A DNA stretch of 64,000 nt from NCBI RefSeq assembly GCF_905220705.1, contig NZ_CAJNAT010000001.1, positions 558,001 to 622,000 of the forward strand, given 5' to 3'. Position numbers and translations under genes: made by a program. Below the pieces are notes generated by a model. That model saw only the letters and a list, made by a program, of their open reading frames with translations. It was not told the DNA's origin and made no database searches. The DNA is from Paraburkholderia domus (GTDB taxonomy: Bacteria; Pseudomonadota; Gammaproteobacteria; Burkholderiales; Burkholderiaceae). This document shows, piece after piece, positions 28,001 through 37,445 of the stretch (position 1 is its first letter; each line of letters begins with the position of its first letter).

Positions 28001-28053
28001 CAACAAAAACGGGGCTCGGTGAGGAGCCCCGTTTTTGTTGCAGCGTCACCGAG
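28001..28053 (-). promoter_or_regulatory. Candidate transcription attenuator between rplT and pheS
   Basis: A perfect 17-bp inverted repeat CAACAAAAACGGGGCTC / GAGCCCCGTTTTTGTTG (28001-28017, 28024-28040) with a 6-nt loop forms a strong bidirectional terminator hairpin 52 bp upstream of pheS. On the minus-strand RNA an upstream CTCGGUGA (28046-28053) is exactly complementary to UCACCGAG (28015-28022) inside the loop and 3' arm, so an alternative hairpin could open the terminator. I found no Phe-rich leader peptide, so the trigger is unknown. Confidence 0.7.
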
Positions 28054-28106
28054 ACTACCGGATGTTCGCTGCAACGAACCACGCAGTTTAATTGCCCAAA
28101 GCGCAA

Positions 28107-28466
28107 TCAGGCTGCAACGGCGGCTTTCACCTGCTGAACGATCGCAGCAAAAGCAGCCTTGTCGAACACAGCCATGTCGGCCAGCACCTTGCGGTCGAGT
28201 TCGATCGAAGCCTTCTTCAGGCCGTTGATGAACACGCTGTACGTCATGTCGTGCTGACGCACCGCCGCGTTGATACGCGTGATCCACAATGCACGGAACA
28301 CACGCTTCTTGTTGCGGCGATCGCGGTAGGCGTATTGGCCTGCGCGCATGACCGCCTGCTTGGCGATGCGATAGACGTTATTGCGACGGCCGCGGTAACC
28401 CTTGGCCAGCTTGATGATCTTCTTGTGACGGGCCCGTGCGGTAACCCCACGTTTTACTCGAGGCAT
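28107..28466 (-). CDS. rplT: 50S ribosomal protein L20
   Basis: 119 residues, canonical L20: starts [16 protein letters not shown], with [29 protein letters not shown] and [12 protein letters not shown] at the end. It binds 23S rRNA early in 50S assembly and represses its own operon in other bacteria. It lies 29 bp after rpmI. Confidence 0.98.
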
Positions 28467-28495
28467 ATCTTGCTCCTATGAGTGTCGGTTAAGGG

Positions 28496-28693
28496 TTAAG
28501 CGAACGGCAGCATTGCGCGCACGGAGTTCATATCTGACTCATGAACTGACGTGGAACCGCGCAGATGGCGTTTGTTCTTGGTGGTCTTCTTGGTAAGAAT
28601 GTGGCGCTTGAAGGCTTGACCGCGCTTGACGGTACCGCCCGGACGCACCACGAAGCGCTTTGCAGCACTCTTCTTGGTCTTCATCTTCGGCAT
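28496..28693 (-). CDS. rpmI: 50S ribosomal protein L35
   Basis: 65 residues from the ATG at 28693 ([14 protein letters not shown]), the canonical start. The open frame extends further upstream but that part has no L35 character. The protein is very basic with the usual [18 protein letters not shown] core. It is first of the rpmI-rplT pair and is separated from infC by an unusually long 247-nt leader. Confidence 0.97.
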   Translation of the reverse strand: MPKMKTKKSAAKRFVVRPGGTVKRGQAFKRHILTKKTTKNKRHLRGSTSVHESDMNSVRAMLPFA

Positions 28694-28940
28694 GACAACT
28701 CCATTATTAGATGGATATGGGTGTGCGGTCGGCCAGATGGCCATTACCCGCCCTTCGAAACCCATTCCACTTGGTATGCAGACCGCCGACACTGCTGGCG
28801 GCCGCTTTTCAGAAAGCGACGCGCATTGACACGCACGCCGTTCCGAAACCTGCCGATACCGCACCGGACACCCGGCACAGCATCGTTCAATCTTTGACAA
28901 CCGGAGCGCACACCACACGGTGCGCCGCTGCTCCAGCCGC
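28694..28940 (-). promoter_or_regulatory. 247-nt infC-rpmI intergenic leader, possible L20 control region
   Basis: No gene is visible. Short hairpins can be drawn (GCCGCC/GGCGGT around 28786-28802, GCGCAC/GTGCGC around 28906-28925). In E. coli the L20 translational operator overlaps infC and the infC-rpmI gap. Location and length suggest a similar role here, but I see no clear pseudoknot match. Confidence 0.35.
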
Positions 28941-29465
28941 TTACTTCCTTTTCTTCGGAGCGAGCACCATGATCATCTGGCGCCCTTCCATTTTCGGCAT
29001 CTGCTCGACCTGACCGACTTCGTCGAGGTCCGTGCGCAGGCGCTCGAGCATGCGCATACCGATTTCCTGGTGAGCCATTTCGCGGCCACGGAAACGCAAC
29101 GTGATTTTCGTCTTGTCGCCGTCGTCGAGGAAGCGGATGAGGTTGCGCAGTTTGACGTTGTAATCGCCGTCATCGGTGCCCGGGCGGAATTTGACTTCCT
29201 TAACCTGGACAATCTTCTGCTTCAGCTTGGCCTCGTGTTGCTTCTTCGCTTCCGAGTACTTGAACTTGCCGTAGTCCATCAAACGGCAGACCGGCGGAAC
29301 CGCTTGCGGAGCGATCTCAACCAGATCCACATCCTGCTGTTCCGACATGCGGAACGCATCAGCGAGTTTCACGATGCCGAGCGGTTCGTTCTCGACGCCG
29401 ACCAGACGCACCTCGGGTGCTGTAATTTCACCGTTGATGCGGTGCGCAGACTTATCAGTAGCGAT
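28941..29465 (-). CDS. infC: Translation initiation factor IF-3, ATC start
   Basis: 174 residues starting at an ATC codon (29465-29463). The N-terminal residues [22 protein letters not shown] match the family only if this codon is used; the first ATG/GTG option, GTG at 29411, would remove 18 conserved residues. AGAGGA lies 8 nt upstream. IF-3 discriminates against non-canonical start codons, and infC in E. coli uses AUU for negative autoregulation, so ATC should serve the same loop. Domains: N-domain to about 75, lysine-rich linker, C-domain with [14 protein letters not shown]. Confidence 0.96.
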   Translation of the reverse strand: MATDKSAHRINGEITAPEVRLVGVENEPLGIVKLADAFRMSEQQDVDLVEIAPQAVPPVCRLMDYGKFKYSEAKKQHEAKLKQKIVQVKEVKFRPGTDDGDYNVKLRNLIRFLDDGDKTKITLRFRGREMAHQEIGMRMLERLRTDLDEVGQVEQMPKMEGRQMIMVLAPKKRK

Positions 29466-29479
29466 GTTACGTTTCCTCT
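29463..29479 (-). promoter_or_regulatory. infC ribosome binding site with non-canonical ATC start
   Basis: Shine-Dalgarno AGAGGA (29474-29479), an 8-nt spacer, then ATC (29463-29465). This decides the infC start and is the expected site of IF-3 autoregulation. Confidence 0.85.
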
Positions 29480-29514
29480 AAAAATTAAAAAAACGAGCCG
29501 GGCTGCCAAGTGGC

Positions 29515-31422
29515 TCACTTGAACGACTGCACGTCCTGGCGCAGACGCTCAATGAAGGTATCGAGAGGCATCACGCCCAGATCGACACCACCACGGGCAC
29601 GCACGGCTACCGTTTGGGCTTCACGCTCTTTGTCGCCGACCACAAGCAGGTACGGCACCTTTTCCAGCGTGTGCTCCCGTATTTTATAGCTAATCTTCTC
29701 GTTGCGCAAATCGGCCTCTACTCTAACCCCTTGTTTTTGCAACGATTGGGCTAGGGACTGCGCATATTCGGTCTGACTTTCCGCGATATTCATCACCACA
29801 ACCTGCATGGGCGCGAGCCACGACGGCATTGCACCAGCATGGTGCTCGATCAGAATACCGAGAAACCGTTCCATTGATCCGACGATTGCCCGGTGCAGCA
29901 TGATCGGGCGGCGGCGGCTATTGTCTTCCGCCACGTATTCGGCGCCGAGGCGCTCCGGCAGCACCATATCGAGCTGCAACGTGCCGCACTGCCACGAGCG
30001 GCCGAGCGCGTCCTTGATGTGGTACTCGACCTTCGGACCGTAGAACGCGCCCTCGCCCGGCAACTCTTCCCACGTCACGCCGCAAGCCGTCAGCGCCTCG
30101 CGCAGGCCCTGCTCCGCACGATCCCATGTCTCATCCGTGCCGGCGCGCGCATCCGGGCGCAACGACAGCTTGATCTCGACATTGTCGAAGCCGAAGTCTT
30201 TATAGACGCTCATCGCCAGCGTGTTGAACGCGATCGATTCGCTGATGAACTGGTCTTCGGTACAGAAAATGTGTGCGTCGTCCTGCACGAAGCCACGCAC
30301 GCGCATCAACCCATGCAGCGCGCCCGACGATTCGTTGCGGTGGCACGAGCCGAACTCCGCGTAACGCAGCGGCAGATCGCGATACGAGCGCAGACCGTGG
30401 TTGAACACCTGCACGTGGCCCGGGCAGTTCATCGGCTTGATCGCGTAGTCGCGCTTTTCCGATTCCGTCGTGAACATGTTTTCACGATAGTTCTGCCAGT
30501 GGCCCGACGCTTCCCAGAGCGAGCGGTCCATGATCATCGGCGTCTTGATCTCGAGGTAGCCGGCGTCGTTGACGCGGCGGCGCATGTACTGCTCGACTTG
30601 CTGCCACAGCGTCCAGCCACGCGGATGCCAGAACACCATGCCCGGCGACTCGTCTTGCATATGGAACAGATCGAGTTGCTTGCCGAGCTTGCGGTGATCA
30701 CGCTTTTCCGCCTCTTCGAGCATGTGCAGATACGCTTCCTGGTCTTCCTTCTTCGTCCAGGCCGTACCGTAGATGCGCTGCAACTGTTCGTTCTTCGAAT
30801 CGCCGCGCCAATAGGCGCCGGCGAGCTTCATCAGCTTGAAGACCTTCAGCTTGCCGGTGGACGGCACGTGCGGGCCGCGGCACAGATCAGTGAAGCCGCC
30901 GTGCGAGTAGAGCTTGATTTCGTCCGTGGCGGGAATCGATTCGATGATCTCGGCCTTGTACTTTTCGCCGATGCTTTTGAAGTAGTCCACGGCTTCGTCG
31001 CGCGACACCACGCGGCGCGAGACCGGCTCGTCTTTCTTCGCAAGCTCCTGCATGCGCTTTTCGATCTTTTCGAGATCTTCGGGCGTGAAGGGACGGTTGT
31101 AGGCGAAGTCGTAGTAGAAGCCGTTGTCAATCACCGGACCGATGGTGACTTGCGCTTCCGGATACAGATCTTTCACTGCGTACGCGAGCAAGTGCGCCGC
31201 GGAGTGCCGAATGATGTCGAGGCCGTCGGCGTCTTTCTCGGTGACGATGGCAAGCGCCACGTCGTGATCGATCAGCGTGGACGTATCGACGAGCTCACCG
31301 TCGATCTTGCCGCCGAGCGCGGCTTTCGCGAGGCCGGGGCCGATCGAGGCGGCCACTTCGGCGACGGTCACCGGATGCTCGTACTGTCGAACAGAACCGT
31401 CAGGCAGACGTATCGAAACCAT
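29515..31422 (-). CDS. thrS: Threonyl-tRNA synthetase
   Basis: 635 residues from the ATG at 31422 ([11 protein letters not shown]) with GGAGA upstream; the longer open frame to 31461 lacks homology. The TGS domain is about 1-62, then the N2 editing domain with [11 protein letters not shown] and the C-side CRGPH. The class II core (about 240-530) has zinc ligands in MNCPGH and the following His residues, motif 2 [12 protein letters not shown], and motif 3 near [19 protein letters not shown]. The anticodon-binding domain is about 535-635. It charges tRNA-Thr and edits Ser-tRNA-Thr. It heads the thrS-infC-rpmI-rplT block. Confidence 0.97.
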   Translation of the reverse strand: MVSIRLPDGSVRQYEHPVTVAEVAASIGPGLAKAALGGKIDGELVDTSTLIDHDVALAIVTEKDADGLDIIRHSAAHLLAYAVKDLYPEAQVTIGPVIDNGFYYDFAYNRPFTPEDLEKIEKRMQELAKKDEPVSRRVVSRDEAVDYFKSIGEKYKAEIIESIPATDEIKLYSHGGFTDLCRGPHVPSTGKLKVFKLMKLAGAYWRGDSKNEQLQRIYGTAWTKKEDQEAYLHMLEEAEKRDHRKLGKQLDLFHMQDESPGMVFWHPRGWTLWQQVEQYMRRRVNDAGYLEIKTPMIMDRSLWEASGHWQNYRENMFTTESEKRDYAIKPMNCPGHVQVFNHGLRSYRDLPLRYAEFGSCHRNESSGALHGLMRVRGFVQDDAHIFCTEDQFISESIAFNTLAMSVYKDFGFDNVEIKLSLRPDARAGTDETWDRAEQGLREALTACGVTWEELPGEGAFYGPKVEYHIKDALGRSWQCGTLQLDMVLPERLGAEYVAEDNSRRRPIMLHRAIVGSMERFLGILIEHHAGAMPSWLAPMQVVVMNIAESQTEYAQSLAQSLQKQGVRVEADLRNEKISYKIREHTLEKVPYLLVVGDKEREAQTVAVRARGGVDLGVMPLDTFIERLRQDVQSFK

Positions 31423-31476
31423 TGCGTTCTCCGTGGTGCCGACCGGCGGCGGCACATACAACCATCAAATAAGCCA

Positions 31477-31511
31477 AAAAAAATGCGGCCCCGCTTTCGA
31501 GGGGCCGCATT
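31477..31511 (-). terminator. Rho-independent terminator between tRNA-Val and thrS
   Basis: An 11-bp stem AATGCGGCCCC / GGGGCCGCATT (31482-31492, 31501-31511) with an 8-nt loop; on the minus strand it runs into a T tract (A-run 31476-31483). It should end the tRNA-Val transcript so thrS needs its own promoter. Confidence 0.88.
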
Positions 31512-31672
31512 CACATTTCCTGCTAACTACAGTGGCGAAAGTGGTCCTCGACTAGCGTCGCTCCGAAGTAGTTTCGGTCAACGTTCGCGGTGCCATAACC
31601 GTATTTGCCTTTTGCGCCGAAGCGCTTACTGCAGTTTGCGAAACCCCGGAAAAACCGGAATTTCTCTTTCGT

Positions 31673-31749
31673 TGGTAGGCTCGATTGGACTCGAACCAAC
31701 GACCCCCACCATGTCAAGGTGGTGCTCTAACCAGCTGAGCTACGAGCCT
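31673..31749 (-). tRNA. tRNA-Val (anticodon GAC)
   Basis: 77 nt with encoded CCA. The acceptor stem is AGGCTCG/CGAGCCT, the D-arm GCTCAGCTGGTTAGAGC, the anticodon stem CCACC/GGTGG with loop TTGACAT, and the T-loop GGTTCGAGTCC. The anticodon is GAC. No duplicated 3' end (att-like) sequence was seen nearby. Confidence 0.98.
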
Positions 31750-31760
31750 GAAGAAACGAG

Positions 31761-31789
31761 ATTATATGGAGCGCCACACCGCTTGGCAA
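31761..31789 (-). promoter_or_regulatory. Sigma-70 promoter of tRNA-Val
   Basis: On the minus strand, -35 TTGCCA (31784-31789), a 17-bp spacer and -10 TATAAT (31761-31766), about 11 bp before the tRNA 5' end. A near-consensus stable-RNA promoter. Confidence 0.85.
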
Positions 31790-31878
31790 GTACTTTTATG
31801 CACCGACTTTAAATTTCTGCTCACACGCGCGGGCGCATCGAACCGATGCCTGCCGGCACCCGCCGCATCTTCCGCGCA

Positions 31879-34122
31879 TCAACTCTTGCGTGAAGCGCGC
31901 ACCACGCCGATTACTTCACCGAGCAAGGTGCACGCGCGCTGAATTTGCGCAGCGCTCGATACCTCGACGGTGAATTGCATGAACGCGGCGTTACGGCGCG
32001 ATTGCGTTTTCACCCCGATCACATTCATTTTCTCGCGCGCGAAAACTTCGGAGATATCGCGCAGCAAGCCTTGCCGATCCGTTGCCTCAATGCTGAGGTC
32101 GACAGGATAAACCGATTGTCCGCGGCCGCTCATGACATCTGCCGACCATGCGGTCTGCAACACACGCTCCGGCGCGCGGTCGGCCATGCGCAAGAAGGTC
32201 GGGCAATCGCTGCGGTGGATCGACATGCCCTTGCCACGCGTGACGAAGCCGCTGATGTCGTCAGGCGGAGCAGGACGGCAACAGCGTGCGAGTTGCGTGA
32301 GCAAGGCATCGACGCCCACGACCAGCACACCCGTAGAAGCCCCGCGGGCGACGCTTGCACCGCTGCTGCGCTTCTCGAACTGCTCCGGCGCCTCGACTAC
32401 AGGCTCGGGCGGCGGTGCATCGTGCAGCGCCTGCTCGACGAGCCGCAGGCTGAATTCCTCCTTGCCTACCACCGAGAACAGATCGTCGGTGGTCTTGAAG
32501 CCGAGCTTGGCGGCGAGTTGGTCGAGATTGACCGACGTCTTGCCCTCGCGCTGCAGGGTCTTTTCGACCATCGCACGGCCGCTCACGATGTGTTCCTGCA
32601 CTTCAACCGCGTTGAACCACGCGCGCACTTTTTGCCGCGCCCGATGGCTCTGCAGATACCCGAGTTGCGGGTTGAGCCAGTCACGCGACGGGCCGCCCTC
32701 CTTCACCGCGACGATCTCAACCGTCTGGCCGTTCTGCAACGGCGTGTTGAGCGGCACCATCGCGCCATCGACACGCGCGCCGCGGCAGCGATGCCCCAGT
32801 TCGCTATGCAGGTGATACGCGAAGTCCACCGGGGTCGCGCCGTGCGGCAGCGGAATCACCCGCGCTTGCGGCGTGAGAACGTAGATGTGGTCGTCGTCGA
32901 GCGTAGCCTGCCGCAGTTGCTCCCACGGCTGCGCGGCGCGCTTCTCGCCGTGCTCACCTTCGGAGACTTCGTCTTTCCACGCGAGCAGTTGACGCAACCA
33001 CGCGATCTTCTCGTCGTACTTCTCATTGGCGCTGAACTGGCCGCCGTAACCACGCGTGCCCGCCTCCTTGTAGCGCCAGTGCGCCGCCACGCCGTACTCG
33101 GCGAACTGATGCATTTCCTGCGTGCGAATCTGCACTTCGAACGCGCGGCCGTCGTCGCCGATCACGACCGTGTGCAGCGATTTGTAGCCGTTCGGCTTGG
33201 GTCGCGAGATGTAGTCGTCGAACTCTTTCGGCACCGGCTGCCACAGGTTGTGCACAATGCCGAGCACGGTGTAGCAATCCTTGATGTCCTGCACGATCAC
33301 GCGAAACGCGCGCACGTCGTACAGTTCGGCGAAGTCCAGCTCCTTGCCGCGCATCTTGCGCCAGATGCTGTAGATATGTTTGGGCCGGCCGCTGACTTCG
33401 GCCACTACATTGGCCGCAGCCAACTCCTGCTGCAGCCGCTCGATCGCCTGCGCAACATAACTTTCGCGCTCAACGCGCTTCTCGTCGAGCAGTTTGGCAA
33501 TTCGCTTGTACGTGACCGGCTCTTCGAAACGGAGCGCAAGATCCTCGAGCTCCCATTTCAGTTGCCAGATGCCCAGACGGTTGGCGAGCGGCGCGTAAAT
33601 ATCGAGCGTCTCACGCGCGACGTCGGGCGACGGCGTGACTTTCGCTGCCGCGTAATAACGCAGCGATTGCAAGCGCGATGCGAGCCGTATCAGCACGACG
33701 CGAATGTCTTGCGCGAACGCAAGCAGCATCTTGCGCAAGGCCTCGACCTGGGCGCGGCGTGCGGTCTGCGCATCGCGCCCAGCTTCGGGCATCGCATTCT
33801 GCGCGGCGCGCAAGCTCACCGTCCCCAGGCGCAGCAACTTGCGCACGTCGCCGACCAGTTGTGCGACTTCTTCACCGAAGTTGTCGGCAATCACGCGCTC
33901 CGGGTCTTGCAGATGCGGCGTCAGCGCGAACAAGGCCGCCGCCAGCACAGCCGGCGGATCGACGTTGAGCTTGCGCATGATCGACGCCGTACCCGCGGCA
34001 TGATCCGCCAGCAACTCTCCTGAAGAGAGCCGCACCTCGCCCGCATGTTCGCGCACGAACGCCATCGCTTCGTCGAAGGAAGGGATGGGTGTCGGGGTGC
34101 TCGTAACGATTTCGGTAGTCAT
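31879..34122 (-). CDS. relA: GTP pyrophosphokinase RelA, synthetase-only type
   Basis: 747 residues from the ATG at 34122. The N-terminal HD hydrolase domain is degenerate: where SpoT has HD...ED metal residues this reads ALFALTPHLQD, so hydrolysis is not expected. The synthetase domain (about 220-350) has RPKHIYSIWRKM, the EXDD signature as EFDD near residue 299 (SpoT types have RXKD), NGYKSLHT and ELHEL-like QMHQFAEYGVAAHW. TGS (about 390-450), helical, CC/zinc-finger (ARCCRP) and ACT domains follow. It makes (p)ppGpp on stalled ribosomes. Automatic annotation often calls this family bifunctional; the motifs argue otherwise. Confidence 0.93.
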   Translation of the reverse strand: MTTEIVTSTPTPIPSFDEAMAFVREHAGEVRLSSGELLADHAAGTASIMRKLNVDPPAVLAAALFALTPHLQDPERVIADNFGEEVAQLVGDVRKLLRLGTVSLRAAQNAMPEAGRDAQTARRAQVEALRKMLLAFAQDIRVVLIRLASRLQSLRYYAAAKVTPSPDVARETLDIYAPLANRLGIWQLKWELEDLALRFEEPVTYKRIAKLLDEKRVERESYVAQAIERLQQELAAANVVAEVSGRPKHIYSIWRKMRGKELDFAELYDVRAFRVIVQDIKDCYTVLGIVHNLWQPVPKEFDDYISRPKPNGYKSLHTVVIGDDGRAFEVQIRTQEMHQFAEYGVAAHWRYKEAGTRGYGGQFSANEKYDEKIAWLRQLLAWKDEVSEGEHGEKRAAQPWEQLRQATLDDDHIYVLTPQARVIPLPHGATPVDFAYHLHSELGHRCRGARVDGAMVPLNTPLQNGQTVEIVAVKEGGPSRDWLNPQLGYLQSHRARQKVRAWFNAVEVQEHIVSGRAMVEKTLQREGKTSVNLDQLAAKLGFKTTDDLFSVVGKEEFSLRLVEQALHDAPPPEPVVEAPEQFEKRSSGASVARGASTGVLVVGVDALLTQLARCCRPAPPDDISGFVTRGKGMSIHRSDCPTFLRMADRAPERVLQTAWSADVMSGRGQSVYPVDLSIEATDRQGLLRDISEVFAREKMNVIGVKTQSRRNAAFMQFTVEVSSAAQIQRACTLLGEVIGVVRASRKS

Positions 34123-34185
34123 GGTGCGACGGCCCACCGGGCCAGACGGATCAACGGAATTTCAACAACAATTGCGAGGCCAGGC

Positions 34186-34539
34186 TCAATCGCGCTGCGC
34201 CGCGACCACGACGATTTCGACGAGGCACTTCGGATTCGCGAGCTTCGCTTCCACGGTAGCGCGCGGCGGCGTGTCGCCTTGTGCGACCCACTCGTCCCAC
34301 ACTGCGTTCATGCCGGCGAAATGCACCATGTCCGAGATGTAGATCTGCACAGACAGCAAGTGCGACTTGTCGCTGTTCACTTCAGCCAGCAGACGGTCGA
34401 TGTGGCCGAGCACTTCGCGCGTCTGACCCGTGATGTCCTGATCATCGTCTTCGGCGATCTGACCCGCGAGGTACACGGTGCCGTTGTGCACGGCGATTTC
34501 CGAGAGGCGCTTGCCGACGTGGTGACGAATGACTGCCAT
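34186..34539 (-). CDS. RidA-family protein downstream of relA
   Basis: 117 residues from the ATG at 34539, with AGGA 7 nt upstream; an earlier in-frame ATG lacks a binding site. Family motifs include VHNGTVYLAGQIAEDDDQDITGQTREVL and the C-terminal PPRATVEAKLANPKCLVEIVVVA; the arginine typical of the enamine-deaminase active site is in PPRATVEA. It probably hydrolyses reactive imines in the cytosol. It is located between a hydrolase and relA on the same strand. Confidence 0.9.
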   Translation of the reverse strand: MAVIRHHVGKRLSEIAVHNGTVYLAGQIAEDDDQDITGQTREVLGHIDRLLAEVNSDKSHLLSVQIYISDMVHFAGMNAVWDEWVAQGDTPPRATVEAKLANPKCLVEIVVVAAQRD

Positions 34540-34635
34540 GAAGAATCCTGAGGTTGGTTGAAAGTTGATCGGAGATGCGTTCCGCATTGCACCCACGCAT
34601 TGCACCCACTAAAGGACGCCACGCGGAACTCGATA

Positions 34636-35547
34636 TTATGACGCGTCAGCGGCCGGCCCGATAAAGAACTGCCTCGCGAGGTCGATCTGATCGGCCGACA
34701 GAAACGCCGGCGCATGCCCGACGCCCGCGATCTCCGCGCTCGATACGGCACGGCCGGCCTCGACCATCTTCGCGACGGTCTCACGCGAGAGCAGATCCGA
34801 TTGCTCACCGCGCACCACCAGCACAGGCCCCTGAAATGCAGCCAGTGAATGCCAAAGCGCGGCCTCGCCGAGTTTGGTCGCCTCTTCGGTGGTCGCGGCA
34901 AATGGCTGCGCAATCCGGGGGTCGTAGCGCAATAGCCATGCGCCATCCTGCTCATGCAAAAGCGGCGTATTGATCTCACGCCATTCGTCCGGCGTGAGCG
35001 GGCCAAAGGATTGCGCCAGCAACGCGGCGTAATCGATGCCCTGCTGCAGCGTTTCGAAACGCACGGGCTTACCGAGGTAATCGCCGATGCGCTGCACGGC
35101 CACCGGCTCCAGATGCGGACCGACGTCGTTCAACAGCATTTTGCGGATCGGCGTTTCCGGCAGGCCTGCCAGCGCGAGTCCGATCAGACCACCCATCGAG
35201 GTGCCAAACCAGTCGACCGTTTCGACGTTCAGGCGCGCGATCAGCGTAACCATGTCGGCGACGTACTGCGGCACGCTGTAGAAGTTGGGGTTCGCGAGCC
35301 ACGAAGACAAGCCCCGCCCCGCCACATCGGGACACACCACGCGGTAAGTGCCGGCGAATTCCGCCGCGAGGCGGTCGAAATCGCGCCCCGAGCGTGTCAA
35401 GCCGTGCACGCACAGCAGCACGCGCGGGTTGGCCGGGTCGCCCCACTCGGTGTACGCGATACGGTGCAAGCCTCCGGCGCTCGCGCATTGCACATAACGT
35501 TGGCGCGGCACGGGCCGCCCGATCGTGGAAGCGGACGTTTCGGTCAT
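34636..35547 (-). CDS. Alpha/beta hydrolase
   Basis: 303 residues from the ATG at 35547 with AAGGAA upstream. It has the oxyanion region CVHGLTRSGRDFD, the nucleophile elbow GTSMGG (serine), and a C-terminal GHAPAF histidine; the acid is likely in LVVRGEQSDLLS. No signal peptide. It resembles general esterase/lipase-like hydrolases; the substrate is unknown. It lies upstream of the RidA gene by 96 bp. Confidence 0.85.
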   Translation of the reverse strand: MTETSASTIGRPVPRQRYVQCASAGGLHRIAYTEWGDPANPRVLLCVHGLTRSGRDFDRLAAEFAGTYRVVCPDVAGRGLSSWLANPNFYSVPQYVADMVTLIARLNVETVDWFGTSMGGLIGLALAGLPETPIRKMLLNDVGPHLEPVAVQRIGDYLGKPVRFETLQQGIDYAALLAQSFGPLTPDEWREINTPLLHEQDGAWLLRYDPRIAQPFAATTEEATKLGEAALWHSLAAFQGPVLVVRGEQSDLLSRETVAKMVEAGRAVSSAEIAGVGHAPAFLSADQIDLARQFFIGPAADAS

Positions 35548-35712
35548 CTGGGTTCCTTGCAAAAACGCTGCGGATTCGGCCTGAGCACGTCAGGGATCAA
35601 TAAGCGTCCAATCTTCAAAAGATTGTAAACCGCTTTGCCGCGCGGCAAGGATCAGCCAAACGTCATAGGACGGCCTAAGACTTAGGTGGCGCGAACACCA
35701 GGCACAAAATAA

Positions 35713-35740
35713 AGCGGGCGAGACTCACGCCTCGCCCGCT
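35713..35740 (-). terminator. Rho-independent terminator after scoAB
   Basis: A perfect 10-bp stem AGCGGGCGAG / CTCGCCCGCT (35713-35722, 35731-35740) with an 8-nt loop. The minus strand continues TTTATTTT. It lies 67 bp after the scoB stop. Confidence 0.85.
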
Positions 35741-35807
35741 CCGGATGCTGCCTCGCCGCCACGTGCCGGTCATAGCGACCAAAACCGCGGCAGGCTCACA
35801 AGGCCAT

Positions 35808-36449
35808 TCAGTTCACCGCGCTGACATCCAGCGGTGCGCCTGTCTTCGCCTTGATTTCCTCGACGCTGACGCCCGGCGCCAGTTCAGTCACCTTCAGACC
35901 GTCTTCCGTCACTTCAATCACGCCGAGATCGGTGATGATCTGATCGACCACGCCCACGCCGGTCAGCGGCAACGTGCATTCTTCGAGGATCTTGTGCTGG
36001 TCGCCCTTCGCGACGTGCTCCATCAGCACGACCACGCGCTTGACGCCCGCGACCAGATCCATCGCGCCGCCCATACCCTTGATCATCTTGCCCGGGATCA
36101 TCCAGTTGGCCAGATCGCCCTTCTTGCTGATCTGCATCGCGCCCAGAATCGCCAGATTGATGTGGCCGCCGCGAATCATCGCGAACGAATCCGCCGACGA
36201 GAAAATCGACGAACCCGGCAACGTGGTTACCGTCTGCTTGCCGGCGTTGATCAGATCGGCATCCACTTCTTCTTCGGTCGGCGACGGGCCGATGCCGAGC
36301 AGGCCGTTTTCCGACTGCAGCCATACTTCGACGCCCGCCGGCACGTGGTTCGCCACCAGCGTCGGCAAGCCGATGCCGAGGTTCACGTAGAAGCCGTCCT
36401 GCAATTCCTTCGCCGCGCGTGCGGCCATTTCGTCACGAGTCCATGCCAT
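35808..36449 (-). CDS. scoB: 3-oxoacid CoA-transferase subunit B
   Basis: 213 residues. It has the catalytic glutamate motif SENG (LQSENGLLG), GIGLPTLV near the start, and [23 protein letters not shown]. With subunit A, 2 bp upstream, it transfers CoA between succinyl-CoA and acetoacetate or another 3-oxoacid. The close relative PcaIJ acts on 3-oxoadipate; no beta-ketoadipate pathway genes are nearby, so the ketone-body type is preferred. Confidence 0.9.
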   Translation of the reverse strand: MAWTRDEMAARAAKELQDGFYVNLGIGLPTLVANHVPAGVEVWLQSENGLLGIGPSPTEEEVDADLINAGKQTVTTLPGSSIFSSADSFAMIRGGHINLAILGAMQISKKGDLANWMIPGKMIKGMGGAMDLVAGVKRVVVLMEHVAKGDQHKILEECTLPLTGVGVVDQIITDLGVIEVTEDGLKVTELAPGVSVEEIKAKTGAPLDVSAVN

Positions 36450-36451
36450 GA

Positions 36452-37156
36452 TCAGTCTCCTTTCGCGCGGACGATGCGTTGTTCAATGCGTTTTTCCGGA
36501 TGCGCATTGAGCACAATGCGCTGCACGAAAATGCCCGGCGTATGGATCGCATCCGGATCGAGCTCGCCCACTTCAACGATTTCTTCGACTTCCGCGACGG
36601 TAATCTTGCCGGCCATCGCGCACATCGGGTTGAAGTTGCGCGCCGTGCGGCGATAGATCAGGTTGCCCGATTTGTCGGCTTTCCACGCCTTGACCAAAGC
36701 CACGTCGGCCGTCAGCGAATGTTCGAGCACGTAGTGGTTTTCGCCGAACTGGCGGGTTTCCTTACCCTCGGCGATCAACGTGCCGTAGCCGGTGTTCGTG
36801 AAGAACGCCGGAATGCCCGAGCCGCCGGCGCGCAGCTTCTCAGCGAGCGTGCCTTGCGGGGTGAATTCCAGTTCGAGTTCGCCGGCCAGATACTGACGTT
36901 CGAACTCCTTGTTCTCGCCCACGTACGACGAGATCATCTTCTTGACCTGGCGCGTTTCGAGCAGCAGACCGAGGCCGAAACCGTCGACGCCCGCATTGTT
37001 GCTGATACAGGTGATGCCCTGCACCTTCGAATCGCGCAGCGCGCCAATCAACGCTTCCGGAATGCCACACAGCCCGAAGCCGCCGACGGCGAACGTCTGC
37101 CCGTCCTTGACGATGTCTTTCAGCGCTTCAGCCGCGCCCGGATAGACCTTGTTCAT
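36452..37156 (-). CDS. scoA: 3-oxoacid CoA-transferase subunit A
   Basis: 234 residues. It has the CoA-transferase signature [14 protein letters not shown] near residues 25-38, [15 protein letters not shown], and the oxyanion region around [18 protein letters not shown] precedes the ATG. It forms a heteromer with subunit B. The pair feeds acetoacetate or a 3-oxoacid into acyl-CoA metabolism, in keeping with the beta-oxidation genes elsewhere in the window. Confidence 0.9.
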   Translation of the reverse strand: MNKVYPGAAEALKDIVKDGQTFAVGGFGLCGIPEALIGALRDSKVQGITCISNNAGVDGFGLGLLLETRQVKKMISSYVGENKEFERQYLAGELELEFTPQGTLAEKLRAGGSGIPAFFTNTGYGTLIAEGKETRQFGENHYVLEHSLTADVALVKAWKADKSGNLIYRRTARNFNPMCAMAGKITVAEVEEIVEVGELDPDAIHTPGIFVQRIVLNAHPEKRIEQRIVRAKGD

Positions 37157-37445
37157 CGTTTGTCCCTTCCTTTATGGAAACCCGAAACCGGTTCGCCGGC
37201 CGCCGGATCATTACGGCTATGACGTTGAGCGGGCGCCAGCCCGACATGTCATTCTAGTCATCCGTGGCCGGCTGTGCGCTCAGACTGTCGGGGCCGCCCG
37301 CGGGGGGTTGCCTGCGGGGTTGCCTGACTACTCGCGCCAATGCCTGCCGCGGACGCTTTGCCGCGTTGTCATGTGCCCGAAAGAGTACGCTGGGCGCGCC
37401 ATGCGGCACAATACGCAAAAATACATAAGTACTTGCCGCCAACCC

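Noticed and set aside
29411..29465. GTG at 29411 as the infC start
   Set aside because: It would delete 18 conserved N-terminal residues; ATC at 29465 has a proper Shine-Dalgarno and restores the family N-terminus.
31673..31749. tRNA-Val as an integration site of a genomic island
   Set aside because: No integrase gene and no duplicated tRNA 3' end were found on either side; the neighbours are core genes.
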